Source of the DNA: Intestinimonas butyriciproducens | GTDB taxonomy: Bacteria; Bacillota; Clostridia; Oscillospirales; Oscillospiraceae | Direction of reading: 5' to 3' | Assembly (NCBI RefSeq): GCF_004154955.1 | Contig: NZ_CP011524.1 | Coordinates: forward strand, 2,108,001 to 2,172,000 | DNA length: 64,000 nt | Part shown: positions 28,186 to 36,311 of the stretch, one piece after another | How positions within the stretch are numbered: the stretch's first letter is position 1 | Layout of the letters: the number at the start of each line of letters is the position of its first letter | Notes under the pieces: model-generated | Told to the model about the DNA's origin: nothing | Seen by the model: the letters and a program-made list of their open reading frames with translations, nothing else | The model's database searches: none | Made by a program: the position numbers and the translations under genes

Positions 28186-29235
28186 ATGGATTTTTCCTGC
28201 TGGCAGGCTGCCCTGCCCAAATATGACGTGATCGCGGTCCTGGGCCGCAGCGCCGTCCTCCCGGGCGGTGCTCTGATCGAGCTGCTGGGGTTTTTGCTTC
28301 AAGAGAAAACGCTGCGGCTTTATCTGCTTCAATACGACGGCGAGGCCTGGCGGCAGGAGCGGGACGCTCTCCCCCGTCCTCCCCGCACTCCCGCCACCAA
28401 CCGCCGGAAGCTCACCCGCCGGGCAGGAGATTCTTACCACCCCCCGCTTCCGCATATCTCACGGATGTCCCTGGATGACCGCGTCCTCTCCATTGCCTCC
28501 GCCTCCAGCGGGCGGCTGTCCGGCGATCTCTTCCAAGGGGCGCCGGAGGACATGCTGACCGTCCACGAATTTCTCCGTGCCGGCTGCCCGATCTCCGCGC
28601 CGCTGCAAGGGGCGGACCTCCCGGGCGTCTGGCTGACCTGCCTGGAATTTCAGGGGGAATTTGACACCATACCCCCGGTCGGACCGGATTGCCAGGTCTC
28701 TCTGACCCTAGGGATGGAATGGGTGCAGTACCCCGCCGGGAAGCGGCTGACCCTGCAGGTGGGAAAAGGCCGTCCCCGCCCCCTCACCTGCGGCAGCGGC
28801 CCCCAGGCCGTCCGCTTCTACATCCACAACGTCTACCTCCAAGACCTGTACGGCGACGTGGAGACGCTGCTCTCCGACCCCAGGCGTTATGAGGGCCTTC
28901 CGCCGGAGGAGGCGGAGAGGGCAAAGCGGGACATTCACGCACATGTGCAGCAGCTCTGTCCCCCGGGGATGCGCCTGCCCGTGGTGGAGTATGAGACGGA
29001 GCATGCCTCTCTGCAGTTCTATTCCCGGGCCTTTTTGCGCCAGGCCCCGGTCTCCGCCGCCTCTTCCGTAGGGTTTCTCCTGAAGCCGGAGCATCCCACC
29101 GGCAGCCACGGTCTCCCCTTGCGGGCGTCCCTCCTGGAGGGAGCCGTCCCGCCGGATACAGGGTCTGTGGATGTGGAGCTGCTGCACTATCAGCTCCCGG
29201 TGCCGGAACAGACCATTTCTTTTTTGCGGATATAA
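28186..29235 (+). CDS. Conserved protein of unknown function
   Basis: 349 residues, soluble, no signal peptide and no motif I recognise. The only features are a Pro/Arg-rich stretch near residues 60-75 (LPRPPRTPATNRR) and a C-terminal half rich in beta strands. It starts 11 bases after the AlbA_2 gene with GAGGAGGG upstream, so the two are a tight pair and may work together. Confidence 0.75.
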   Translation: MDFSCWQAALPKYDVIAVLGRSAVLPGGALIELLGFLLQEKTLRLYLLQYDGEAWRQERDALPRPPRTPATNRRKLTRRAGDSYHPPLPHISRMSLDDRVLSIASASSGRLSGDLFQGAPEDMLTVHEFLRAGCPISAPLQGADLPGVWLTCLEFQGEFDTIPPVGPDCQVSLTLGMEWVQYPAGKRLTLQVGKGRPRPLTCGSGPQAVRFYIHNVYLQDLYGDVETLLSDPRRYEGLPPEEAERAKRDIHAHVQQLCPPGMRLPVVEYETEHASLQFYSRAFLRQAPVSAASSVGFLLKPEHPTGSHGLPLRASLLEGAVPPDTGSVDVELLHYQLPVPEQTISFLRI

Positions 29236-29283
29236 AAGACCTCCTCCGCGCACTTGCACAAAAGTGCGCGGAGGAGGTCTTTC
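29236..29283. terminator. Bidirectional terminator
   Basis: Very long stem AAAGACCTCCTCCGCGCACTT with its complement around a 5-base loop, between the unknown gene and the converging trxA. Confidence 0.93.
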
Positions 29284-29291
29284 TCTCTGCC

Positions 29292-29609
29292 TTACAGGTT
29301 GGCGTCCAGCGTCTGGGTGTAGACGCTGGCGGGCTGTACGCCCACCTTCCGCCCAATCTCCTTGCCGTCCTTGAAGAAGATGACGGTGGGAATGCTCATA
29401 ACGCCGTACTTGCCGGCCAGCGCCTGGTTCTCATCCACGTCCACCTTACCGATGAGCGCCTTGCCCTCGTACTTCTTGCCCAAGTCCTCCACAACCGGAG
29501 CCAGCATCTTGCAGGGACCGCACCAAGTGGCCCAGAAGTCCACCATGGCGATGGGGGCAGTGGGGATTTTTTCGTTGAACTCGGATTCATTCAGATGCAG
29601 AACAGACAT
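29292..29609 (-). CDS. trxA: Thioredoxin
   Basis: 105 residues, canonical thioredoxin with the WCGPCK active site (about 29-34) and the cis-proline loop in MSIPTVIFF. It reduces protein disulfides in the cytoplasm and is reduced by a thioredoxin reductase, presumably the product of the gene 53 bases upstream. Last gene of the arsR-reductase-trxA operon. Confidence 0.96.
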   Translation of the reverse strand: MSVLHLNESEFNEKIPTAPIAMVDFWATWCGPCKMLAPVVEDLGKKYEGKALIGKVDVDENQALAGKYGVMSIPTVIFFKDGKEIGRKVGVQPASVYTQTLDANL

Positions 29610-29662
29610 GATTCATTTCTCCTTTTTATAATGAAATAGATAAAATATGCATGATTTTCCTC

Positions 29663-30511
29663 TTACAGCCCGTCGAGATACTCGGCGGCCTTCTGTCCGG
29701 CGATCAGGCCCTCGCCGGCGGCTTTTGAGAGCTGGAGGGGCAGCCCGGTGCAGTCTCCGGCGGCAAATACGCCCGGCAGGTTGGTCCTCATCTCCCGGTC
29801 CACCCGGATATAGCCGTTTTCCAGCTCCAGCGCCGGCAGCAGATCCGTGGGCGGAATGGCGTGGCGGAGGAGGAACACGCATTGACATGGGATTTCCTCG
29901 TCCCCCGCTCTCAGGGCGGTGACGGACGCTTCGCCCACGATCTCCAGTTTGGTCGCTCTCACATAGGCAATGGCGGGGTCCAGCCCCTCCGGCGCCTTGC
30001 CTGAGACGTAGGTCACCCGGCAGCCTAACCCCTGGAGAAAGTTGGCCTCCTCAGCCGCATCGGGGGCCAGCCCAACCACCACGACCTGCTTGTCTCGGTA
30101 GAGCATCCCATCACATGTCGCGCAGTAGCTCACGCCCCGGCCCAGAAACTCCGCCTCGCCAGGGAACTTCTTCCCCCGCGAGACGCCAGTGGCCAGAATG
30201 ACCGCCCCGGCCTCCTCCATATCGGTGCCGATGCTTAGATAGCATGTGTGCTCCATGGGCATGATATTCAGCACTCGTCCATGTCTGAATTCCACGCCCA
30301 TATCCTCGGCGTGCCTCTGATAAGCGTCCAGGAGCTGGGCTCCGGTAAGTCCGGGCATCCCCAGATAGTTGTCTACCCGCTCCGCCCGGTACAGAGGACT
30401 TTCCCGGTAATCGTTGCCGACCACCAGCACCGTCTTGTTCCGGACCCTGGCATTGATCGCGGCGCTCAGGCCTGCCGGACCGCCTCCGATGACCGCAATG
30501 TCATGGGACAA
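29663..30511 (-). CDS. Thioredoxin reductase-like flavoprotein, possibly ferredoxin-dependent
   Basis: 282 residues, shorter than NADPH-type TrxB (about 310). The FAD motif IGGGPAGLSAAI and the redox-active CATC (about 130-133) are present, as is the C-terminal FAD motif GVFAAGDCTG. In the middle domain the NADPH-binding GGGDSA is replaced by GLAPDA and the HRR phosphate-binding motif is absent. This is the pattern reported for the ferredoxin-dependent flavin thioredoxin reductases of Clostridia. The start is TTG 30511 (AAGGAG 11 bases upstream), overlapping the arsR end by 46 bases, so translation is coupled. Confidence 0.85.
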   Translation of the reverse strand: MSHDIAVIGGGPAGLSAAINARVRNKTVLVVGNDYRESPLYRAERVDNYLGMPGLTGAQLLDAYQRHAEDMGVEFRHGRVLNIMPMEHTCYLSIGTDMEEAGAVILATGVSRGKKFPGEAEFLGRGVSYCATCDGMLYRDKQVVVVGLAPDAAEEANFLQGLGCRVTYVSGKAPEGLDPAIAYVRATKLEIVGEASVTALRAGDEEIPCQCVFLLRHAIPPTDLLPALELENGYIRVDREMRTNLPGVFAAGDCTGLPLQLSKAAGEGLIAGQKAAEYLDGL

Positions 30512-30807
30512 TTATAATCACACTCCTTGTCTCCGAACAGCGCGGCCACCACAGCGGCGGCGTCCGGGTCCGACACCTCATAGTACATCTCGTTGCCCTG
30601 CCGTTCACACCGTACCACCCCCGCCGCCTTCAGGCGCATCAGGTGCTGGGAGATGGTGGACTGTGACTGCCCGGTGCCCGCCTCCATACAACGGACATTG
30701 TGGCATCCCCCCACCAGCAGGCCCCGGACGATCTGCAGCCGCAGTGGGTGGGAAAGGGCCTTGAGCAACTCGGTCTTTTCCTCATAGAGCTCCTTGCTCT
30801 CTTCCAT
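30466..30807 (-). CDS. ArsR-family transcriptional regulator of the thioredoxin operon
   Basis: 113 residues with a winged helix-turn-helix (KALSHPLRLQIVRGLL, recognition helix SQSTISQHLMRLKAAG). Cysteines sit at CHNVRC, the place of the metal-binding ELCVC box in classical ArsR, and at CDYNC near the C-terminus, so a thiol or metal switch is plausible. It heads an operon with thioredoxin reductase and thioredoxin and probably represses it. ATG 30807 is preferred over one 15 bases upstream because AAGGTGAGG precedes it. Confidence 0.88.
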   Translation of the reverse strand: MEESKELYEEKTELLKALSHPLRLQIVRGLLVGGCHNVRCMEAGTGQSQSTISQHLMRLKAAGVVRCERQGNEMYYEVSDPDAAAVVAALFGDKECDYNCPMTLRSSEAVRQA

Positions 30808-30839
30808 TGGCCTCACCTTCATTCGATCGTTCTAATATT

Positions 30840-30867
30840 AGTATATTCAAATATTTTTATTTGTCAA
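30840..30867 (-). promoter_or_regulatory. Promoter of the arsR-thioredoxin operon
   Basis: Minus strand TTGACA (30862-30867), 16 bases, TATACT (30840-30845). AT-rich near-palindromes containing TTGAATA/TATTCAA overlap it and could be ArsR sites. Confidence 0.75.
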
Positions 30868-30887
30868 GTCACTCTTAAAAATATTTC

Positions 30888-30916
30888 TTGACAAACCGGT
30901 CCTGCCGCTCTATGAT
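30888..30916 (+). promoter_or_regulatory. Promoter of the Ntn hydrolase gene
   Basis: Consensus TTGACA (30888-30893), 17 bases, TATGAT (30911-30916). Downstream lie TTTGATTTTCAAA and TTTGATATTCAAA (about 30927-30952), two similar near-palindromes that could bind the divergent ArsR protein. Confidence 0.85.
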
Positions 30917-30966
30917 GTATCTCGTTTGATTTTCAAATTATTTGATATTCAAAGGAGAGTGCACAT

Positions 30967-32043
30967 ATGAAGGAAACTCTGCCCCAAGCCCCACACAAGC
31001 CGCGCAGGCTCCTCCCCAAGCTCCTGTTCGCCCTCGCCGCCGTGCTGGCCGCGCTGATACTGGCCGTCCTGCTGCTGTCCCAGCGGGAACTGAGGACCCT
31101 GGGTACGCTGGAGCGGGTGGGGGACACCTCGCTTTTTATCATGGAGTACATCGGGGATTACGGCTTTGACGACTTTCTGGAGACAGGGGCCTCCAGCGAC
31201 CCGGAGCTCATCCGCTTCATCGCTGGAAAGCTCTTGAAGGGACTGCCCATGGAGTTCGATCTGCCCGATCTGGGCTGCTCTACCTTTGCCGCCCACACCC
31301 CGGAAGGAGATGCCGTCTTCGGAAGGAATTTTGATATGTATTACTCCCCTGCGCTTTTTGTCAAAACCGCGCCGTCCAACGGCTACCGCTCCATCTCCAT
31401 GGTCAATCTGGCCTATATCGGTTTTGGTGAGGACAAGCTGCCCACCGGCCTTCTGGACAGCTTTTTCTGTCTGGCCGCCCCCTATGTGCCCCTGGACGGC
31501 GTCAATGAAAAGGGCGTGGCCGTGGGCGTTCTCCTCATCGACACCGAGCCTACGAACCAACAGACGGAAAAAGTGGACATCACCACCACCACAGCCATCC
31601 GTATGATCCTTGATCAGGCTGCCACTGTGGAGGAAGCGCTGACGCTGCTGGGCGAATACGATATGCACGCCTCCGCCAACTCCTGCTACCACTTTCAGAT
31701 CGCCGATGCCTCCGGGCGCGCGGTAGTGGTGGAATACATCGGAGACACGATGAACGTGGTGGAGAGCCCCCGGGCCACCAACTTCCTTCTGACTCCCGGC
31801 GATTGGGATTTCGGCACCGGGCAGGACCGCTTTGAGACCCTGACGGCCGCCATGGAGGCGGCGGAGGGCATTCTGACCGAAGAGGAGGCCATGGACCTGC
31901 TGGAGGCCGTCAGCCAGCAGCCACAGCCGGAAAAGCGCAGCTCCACCCAGTGGTCCTGTGTTTATAACCAAAGCAGAGGCACCGTCTTCATCGCGATGGG
32001 GATGGATTATGACCACCTGTACCAGTTCAGTATCTGGGACTGA
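30967..32043 (+). CDS. Membrane-anchored linear amide C-N hydrolase (choloylglycine hydrolase / Ntn superfamily)
   Basis: 358 residues. A membrane anchor (about 15-38) is followed by a pro-segment and then the Ntn hydrolase core beginning at Cys-104 in DLGCSTFAAHTPEGDAVFG. The family uses this cysteine as the N-terminal nucleophile after self-cleavage before it; GRNFDMYY and the NEKGVAVGVLL strand fit the bile-salt hydrolase / acid ceramidase fold. The catalytic part should face outside. Whether it acts on bile salts, N-acyl amino acids or other amides cannot be told. AAAGGAG upstream; own promoter. Confidence 0.82.
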   Translation: MKETLPQAPHKPRRLLPKLLFALAAVLAALILAVLLLSQRELRTLGTLERVGDTSLFIMEYIGDYGFDDFLETGASSDPELIRFIAGKLLKGLPMEFDLPDLGCSTFAAHTPEGDAVFGRNFDMYYSPALFVKTAPSNGYRSISMVNLAYIGFGEDKLPTGLLDSFFCLAAPYVPLDGVNEKGVAVGVLLIDTEPTNQQTEKVDITTTTAIRMILDQAATVEEALTLLGEYDMHASANSCYHFQIADASGRAVVVEYIGDTMNVVESPRATNFLLTPGDWDFGTGQDRFETLTAAMEAAEGILTEEEAMDLLEAVSQQPQPEKRSSTQWSCVYNQSRGTVFIAMGMDYDHLYQFSIWD

Positions 32044-32057
32044 CAGATTTTCCCCCC

Positions 32058-32094
32058 AGTGCGCCGCAGTTTTTCCTGCGGCGCATTTTTTGTG
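32058..32094 (+). terminator. Terminator of the Ntn hydrolase gene
   Basis: TGCGCCGCAG (32060-32069) pairs with CTGCGGCGCA (32076-32085), followed by TTTTTT. Confidence 0.92.
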
Positions 32095-32232
32095 CTTGTC
32101 TGTGTCGAATTTTATATGATAAGATAATTTCAGCCCTTCTCCCTATGGGCGCAGCGGGCCGTGCTCGCCGCACGGTCCGCGCTTCTCTCCTCCGCGCACA
32201 CAACACCAATGGAATAAGAAGGTGCCGCCTCC

Positions 32233-33450
32233 ATGAAAAAGACCGCCGCTCTCCTTCTAACGCTGCTGCTCTCTCTCCCGCTCTCCATCTCTGCCCTGGC
32301 CGCAGATTATCCCGACTTGGATGAGTCCCACTGGGCCTATGACGCGCTGATACGCGCCTGTGAGCTGGGGATCCTCGGTGGGATGCCGGATGGCACTGTG
32401 CAGCCCTCCGGGACGCTCACCTGGGGACAATACCTGGCCATGCTGGGCCGTGCCTTCTATCCGACTGTCTGCGACGCCCACAGCGGGGCGGACAGCCATT
32501 GGGCCATGCCTTATTATCTGGCCGCCTGTGAGGCTGGCGTGCTCCAGGCCGATGACTTTCTCCCCGTGGCCTCCGACAAACTGGACATGCCGCTCCTGCG
32601 CCGGGATGCGGCGGTGCTGCTCTCCCGTCTGCTGCCGCAGGAGCCCGCTTCCCCCAGCACGGGTTCCGCCTTTGCCGATTGGGAGACGCTCCCGGTCTGC
32701 TACCGGGAAGCCGTCTCCGCAGTCTCTGCCTGTGGGCTGATCAGCGGAATGCCGGACGGCAGCTTTCAGGGAGAAGCCCCCCTGCTCCGTGCCGACGGCG
32801 CGGTGCTTCTGCTGCGGCTGAGCGATCTGCGCGGTGGGGTGCCCTCCGCCCCAATCCCGGAGCGCGAGGCGCCGGCCGCCGACCTGCCGGCCTCCCTTCC
32901 CGGCGAACAGTCCCCGTCGGAAGACCCGGACTGGCGGGTCCAGGGAGAAAATCAGGCCAAGTACCTGCGTCTCTTCGGCAGCGCCGACCAACGGCGCTTC
33001 ACCACCAAGTCCGAGGCAGACGCCCGGATGAAAGAGGTGACGGTCCCCGTATGGCACCTGGACCCATCTACCGGAGAAAGGGCATCCTCCACCTGTACCT
33101 TTACCATCCATGAAGCTCTTGCAGACGATATGACGGCCATCTTCACCGCCATCTATGAGGACCCGGAGCAGTTTCCCATCAAAAATATCGGTGGTTACCG
33201 CTGGACAGACGCCGCCAAGGGGGAGCATAACTGCGGCACCGCCGTGGATATCAACTGGGAAGAGAATTACCAGATCTATGACAGTGGACAGGTCGGCGCC
33301 GGTTCTCACTGGCTGCCCGGCGAGGATCCCTTTTCCATTCCCGCCGACGGCAGTGTGGTGCGTATTTTTGCCCAATACGGCTATAGCTGGGGCGGTACCG
33401 CCTGGGCAGGGAGCAGAGACTATATGCACTTCTCCTACATGGGGAAATAA
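32233..33450 (+). CDS. SLH-domain protein with M15 (VanY-type) D-Ala-D-Ala carboxypeptidase domain
   Basis: 405 residues: signal peptide (ends ALAA), two to three SLH repeats (about 27-200, with DESHWAYDALIRACELGILGG and the GLISGMPDG end motif) for wall anchoring, a linker, and a C-terminal M15 zinc peptidase domain. Zinc ligands are EHNCGTAVDIN (His and Asp) and DYMHFS (His) at the very end. It should trim peptidoglycan stem peptides at the cell surface. The last nine codons are the attachment site of element 2, which replaces the native TAG with TAA without changing the protein. Confidence 0.9.
   Translation: MKKTAALLLTLLLSLPLSISALAADYPDLDESHWAYDALIRACELGILGGMPDGTVQPSGTLTWGQYLAMLGRAFYPTVCDAHSGADSHWAMPYYLAACEAGVLQADDFLPVASDKLDMPLLRRDAAVLLSRLLPQEPASPSTGSAFADWETLPVCYREAVSAVSACGLISGMPDGSFQGEAPLLRADGAVLLLRLSDLRGGVPSAPIPEREAPAADLPASLPGEQSPSEDPDWRVQGENQAKYLRLFGSADQRRFTTKSEADARMKEVTVPVWHLDPSTGERASSTCTFTIHEALADDMTAIFTAIYEDPEQFPIKNIGGYRWTDAAKGEHNCGTAVDINWEENYQIYDSGQVGAGSHWLPGEDPFSIPADGSVVRIFAQYGYSWGGTAWAGSRDYMHFSYMGK
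33422..33449. repeat. attL of element 2 (28-bp direct repeat)
   Basis: The 28 bases starting ATATGCACTTC and ending GGGGAAATA are identical to 41724-41751. They encode the end of the M15 peptidase (YMHFSYMGK). Confidence 0.95.
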
Positions 33451-33502
33451 AATATTAGAGCCACAATGTATCTAGGCTTTTTCTATATCTTTTTATGCCT
33501 TG

Positions 33503-33524
33503 TTTTCCCTTAAATTTCCCCTTA
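33503..33524. repeat. Candidate integrase arm-type sites, left end
   Basis: TTTTCCCTTA (33503-33512) and ATTTCCCCTTA (33514-33524) resemble two sites at the right end (41599-41607 and 41609-41620), a pattern expected of arm binding by tyrosine integrases. Confidence 0.45.
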
Positions 33525-34712
33525 CAGGCCCAAAACGTCTTTGATATACCCCTCCATCCGGGCGGCGCTCTCCTGCTTCATCTGTTCGGTGACGTGGCCG
33601 TACACATCCAGGGTGAAGGCCGCCGTTGCGTGGCCTAGATTCCCTTGGACGGTTTTAATATCATCGCCGGAGCGGATCGCGGCCACGGCGTAAGAGTGGC
33701 GCAGATCGTGGAAACGGGCGTCAGGACACCCAATTGAATCGGCAATATTCTTAAATGCTCTGTATATCGTTTGGGCCACCAAATGCCCACCCACATCATT
33801 CGTGAACACTAATCCGGAGTCTTCCCACAGCTCTCCGGCCTTTAAGCGCTGCTCGTTCTGCTTAGCCCTGTGGGCGCGTAGCAGCTTCATGACCCAGGGG
33901 GCAGGGGTAATAGTCCGGGGCTTGGCACTTTTGGGCGAAGTGAAAATGTATTCCCCGTTTTTCCTTTTTTCACGCTGGAGCTGTTTATCGACAAGAATAG
34001 TACCTTGCTCAAAGTTTACACACTCCCACAGGAGGCCCATGAGCTCCCCTTCGCGCATGCCTGTAAACAGTGCGACAGTAAATAAATCCTCGAAACGATG
34101 ACCCTTAATCGTCTCCAAAAATTCCTTGCTCTGCGTATCGTCCAGGGGCGCGATTTCTTCATGCTCCGTCCGTGGAAGGGTACAAGCGTCAGCGGGGTTG
34201 AAACGGAGGTAGCCAACAGCTATAGCTTGTTGTAAGGCCCTGTGAAAAATGGCATGTATGCCCCTTATCGTCCTAGCCGTCAATCCGGGCTTTCCGTTCC
34301 GGGGCTTGCCCAGAGCATTATAAAAACCCTGAATAGTGTGGGCGTTCAATGCCTCCAACTTCACGGCCCCGAGGGCAGGCTTGATATGGTTCCTGGCAAC
34401 GCTAGTGTATGACGCCACGGTATACGGCTTCACCCCGCCCAGGTAGTCGGCGGTCCAGATATCCAACCACTGGCCCACGGTCATTTTGCTGGGGGCGGTG
34501 TAGGTCCCCTGATCTATTGAGGCGGTGGCCGCCTTCAGCTTCTGAGCCACCTCTTTTTGGGTCTTACCGGTGATGCTCCTCTGTATCTGCTTCCCTGTGC
34601 CGGGGTCCCGGCCAGCGGTGTACCGGGCCTCCCAATAGGTGTATTCTTTCCCAGAGCGGGTGACGGTCTTCTTCCTGATCGTGCCGGTGCCCGATGCTGC
34701 TTTCCTAGCCAT
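33522..34712 (-). CDS. int: Tyrosine integrase of element 2
   Basis: 396 residues: an N-terminal AP2-like arm-binding domain (GSGTIRKKTVTRSGKEYTYW), a SAM-like core-binding domain (about 65-165, MTVGQWLDIWTADYL), and a catalytic domain with Arg in TGMREGEL, HDLRHSY (His-x-x-Arg), LGHATAAFTLDVYGHV (His and Tyr). All catalytic residues are present, so it should be active at the 28-bp att repeat beside it. ATG 34712 follows AAGGAGG. Confidence 0.95.
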   Translation of the reverse strand: MARKAASGTGTIRKKTVTRSGKEYTYWEARYTAGRDPGTGKQIQRSITGKTQKEVAQKLKAATASIDQGTYTAPSKMTVGQWLDIWTADYLGGVKPYTVASYTSVARNHIKPALGAVKLEALNAHTIQGFYNALGKPRNGKPGLTARTIRGIHAIFHRALQQAIAVGYLRFNPADACTLPRTEHEEIAPLDDTQSKEFLETIKGHRFEDLFTVALFTGMREGELMGLLWECVNFEQGTILVDKQLQREKRKNGEYIFTSPKSAKPRTITPAPWVMKLLRAHRAKQNEQRLKAGELWEDSGLVFTNDVGGHLVAQTIYRAFKNIADSIGCPDARFHDLRHSYAVAAIRSGDDIKTVQGNLGHATAAFTLDVYGHVTEQMKQESAARMEGYIKDVLGL

Positions 34713-34852
34713 GCAAATTCCTCCTTGTCCACGTCGCGCCCAGTGTGGTACAATTAGGGCGCAGTTTGTGATCGTTGTGGGTCCTAACTGCGTCTGCCGT
34801 CCCTGGTGTGTCCGCACCGGGGGCGGTTTTTCTATCTGGGCTGAATTTTCGG

Positions 34853-35479
34853 CTATGGTTGCGCATCGCGTTTGCCCCACTGTGCCCCTGCGATGCTTTC
34901 CAATATATCGGAAAAGATTGATTTTGCATATTCAATCCGCAATATAGCCAATTCCTGTGGAGGAACGACCTCAATCCCGCGCTTTCGCAGGCTAGGAAGA
35001 AGATTCCTTGCAGTTAGGATGTCCCTAAGGTCGATCTTTTCTTTTGTGCCATAGGCTATACCATCGCAAGCCTCAATCAATAGAACAAAAAGGGACGGGT
35101 GCGTTAAAATATCGTTAATCAACTTTTTGGGGCCGTATTCCGCCTCTGTAAACCCCGCCTCGTCATGCCCACTCTTGAAGTTGTTAATGAGTTCAGTGAA
35201 GAAAGACGCCGCCTCTTCCGTAAGCCCCATTTCTTGCGCAGTAATATATCTGGAGTCAACGTTTCTGTATTCCGAAATGCCCAGCAGCCAATCCGCCGAC
35301 ACGTTACACCGCTGCGCGATTTGGCAAAGCACAGCCGCATCCGGGAGCCGCGTCCCATTTTCATAGAATCCAACTGTGGGCCGGGAAATGCCCAGAAACT
35401 CCGAAAATTCCCCCTGTGTCTTCTCGCCCCGCAGACGCGCAAATCTCTCCGCAAATATTGGCATACGTTTTTGCTCCAT
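34853..35479 (-). CDS. XRE-family repressor of element 2
   Basis: 208 residues: an N-terminal helix-turn-helix (about 1-65, QGEFSEFLGISRPTVGFYENG) and a longer helical C-terminal part without the LexA-type peptidase motif, so induction would not follow the CI self-cleavage route. Divergent from the replication genes, it presumably keeps the promoter at 35545-35573 silent. The start could also be an ATG 12 bases upstream (35491); 35479 fits the AAAGGA site better. It lies 140 bases before the integrase start. Confidence 0.88.
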   Translation of the reverse strand: MEQKRMPIFAERFARLRGEKTQGEFSEFLGISRPTVGFYENGTRLPDAAVLCQIAQRCNVSADWLLGISEYRNVDSRYITAQEMGLTEEAASFFTELINNFKSGHDEAGFTEAEYGPKKLINDILTHPSLFVLLIEACDGIAYGTKEKIDLRDILTARNLLPSLRKRGIEVVPPQELAILRIEYAKSIFSDILESIAGAQWGKRDAQP

Positions 35480-35544
35480 TGCTCGACACATCCTTTCCTA
35501 TTCGGCTTCAAATGTTTATATTCAGAGCTAATTTTCTTCGAGGG

Positions 35545-35573
35545 TTTACAATGCTCTTGTTGTGTACTATAAT
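35545..35573 (+). promoter_or_regulatory. Early promoter of element 2
   Basis: TTTACA (35545-35550), 17 bases, TATAAT (35568-35573). The -10 region sits in ACTATAATGATAGT, a near-palindrome that would suit a repressor operator. Confidence 0.8.
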
Positions 35574-35628
35574 GATAGTACCAGATAACCTTTGAAGAGT
35601 CAACAGGAATATGAAAGGCGGATGATTG

Positions 35629-35808
35629 ATGTACAACCAGGATATCAGGCGCGCGGCGGCGGGGGCGGGGGTAAGGCTCTGGCAGATTGCGGAGGCGCTG
35701 GGGATCGCGGATTGCAGCCTCTCCCGCAAGCTCCGCAAGGAGCTGTCCGCAGAAGAAAAAGAGCGGATTTTCTCCATCATCAAAAAACTGTCCCGGGAGG
35801 TGGTCTAA
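35629..35808 (+). CDS. Small HTH protein of element 2
   Basis: 59 residues with one helix-turn-helix: DIRRAAAGAGVRLWQIAEALGI followed by SLSRKLRKELS. It is the first gene after the early promoter and so in the position of a Cro-like regulator or replication initiator helper. Its TAA overlaps the next start (TAATG). Confidence 0.8.
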   Translation: MYNQDIRRAAAGAGVRLWQIAEALGIADCSLSRKLRKELSAEEKERIFSIIKKLSREVV

Positions 35809-36002
35809 TGCCGGACAAACTGGAGCCCCTGGCCGTGTCGGCCCCGGAGGCGGCCCGGCTACTGGGGATATCAAAGCCCAAGGTATACGAGCTGATGGGG
35901 CAGGAGGGCTTCCCTTCTTTCAAGCTCGGGGGGCGGACCCTCGTATCCGTGGACGGGCTGCGGGAGTGGGTGAGGAATCAGTCCAAGGGGGTGAGCCCGT
36001 GA
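35808..36002 (+). CDS. Excisionase-type HTH_17 protein of element 2
   Basis: 64 residues with the MerR-like excisionase fold: VSAPEAARLLGISKPKVYELM, then FKLGGRTLVSVDGLREWV. Small proteins of this type direct integrases towards excision or act as regulators. It overlaps its neighbours at both ends, so it is part of a tight operon. Confidence 0.85.
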   Translation: MPDKLEPLAVSAPEAARLLGISKPKVYELMGQEGFPSFKLGGRTLVSVDGLREWVRNQSKGVSP

Positions 36003-36310
36003 GAGTATCGGACATGCTTCTGGAGGGGAAGGAGAGCGCCATCACCGGCAGCAGACTGGTGGACGCGCTGGAGCTGAAGGACCTTCGGGAGTTCACCCAG
36101 CTCATAGAGGGTGAACGGCGGGCGGGCTCCCCAATCTGCGCGAGCACGGGCAACGATAGTCACGGCTACTATCTCGCCAAGGACGCGGCGGAGCTGGAGG
36201 ACTATTTGGGCAGTCTGGACCGGCGGCTCCATCATATCGGGCTGACCCGGCGGCATCTAGAGGCCACGTTACTTAGAATGACCGGACAAGGGAAGATAGG
36301 CGGGTGTTAG
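35999..36310 (+). CDS. Small conserved phage/ICE protein of unknown function
   Basis: 103 residues from GTG 35999, overlapping the previous stop (GTGA). A soluble helical protein with DLREFTQLIEGERRAGSPIC, a short GNDSHGYYLA segment and a basic C-terminal helix. It occupies the place before the primase where many Firmicutes elements carry a small helper, but I do not know its role. Confidence 0.75.
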   Translation: MRVSDMLLEGKESAITGSRLVDALELKDLREFTQLIEGERRAGSPICASTGNDSHGYYLAKDAAELEDYLGSLDRRLHHIGLTRRHLEATLLRMTGQGKIGGC

Positions 36311-36311
36311 A

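Noticed and set aside
34713-34852. Short direct or CRISPR-like repeats between integrase and repressor
   Set aside because: Some GC-rich words recur, but there is no regular spacing and only one copy of each longer word.
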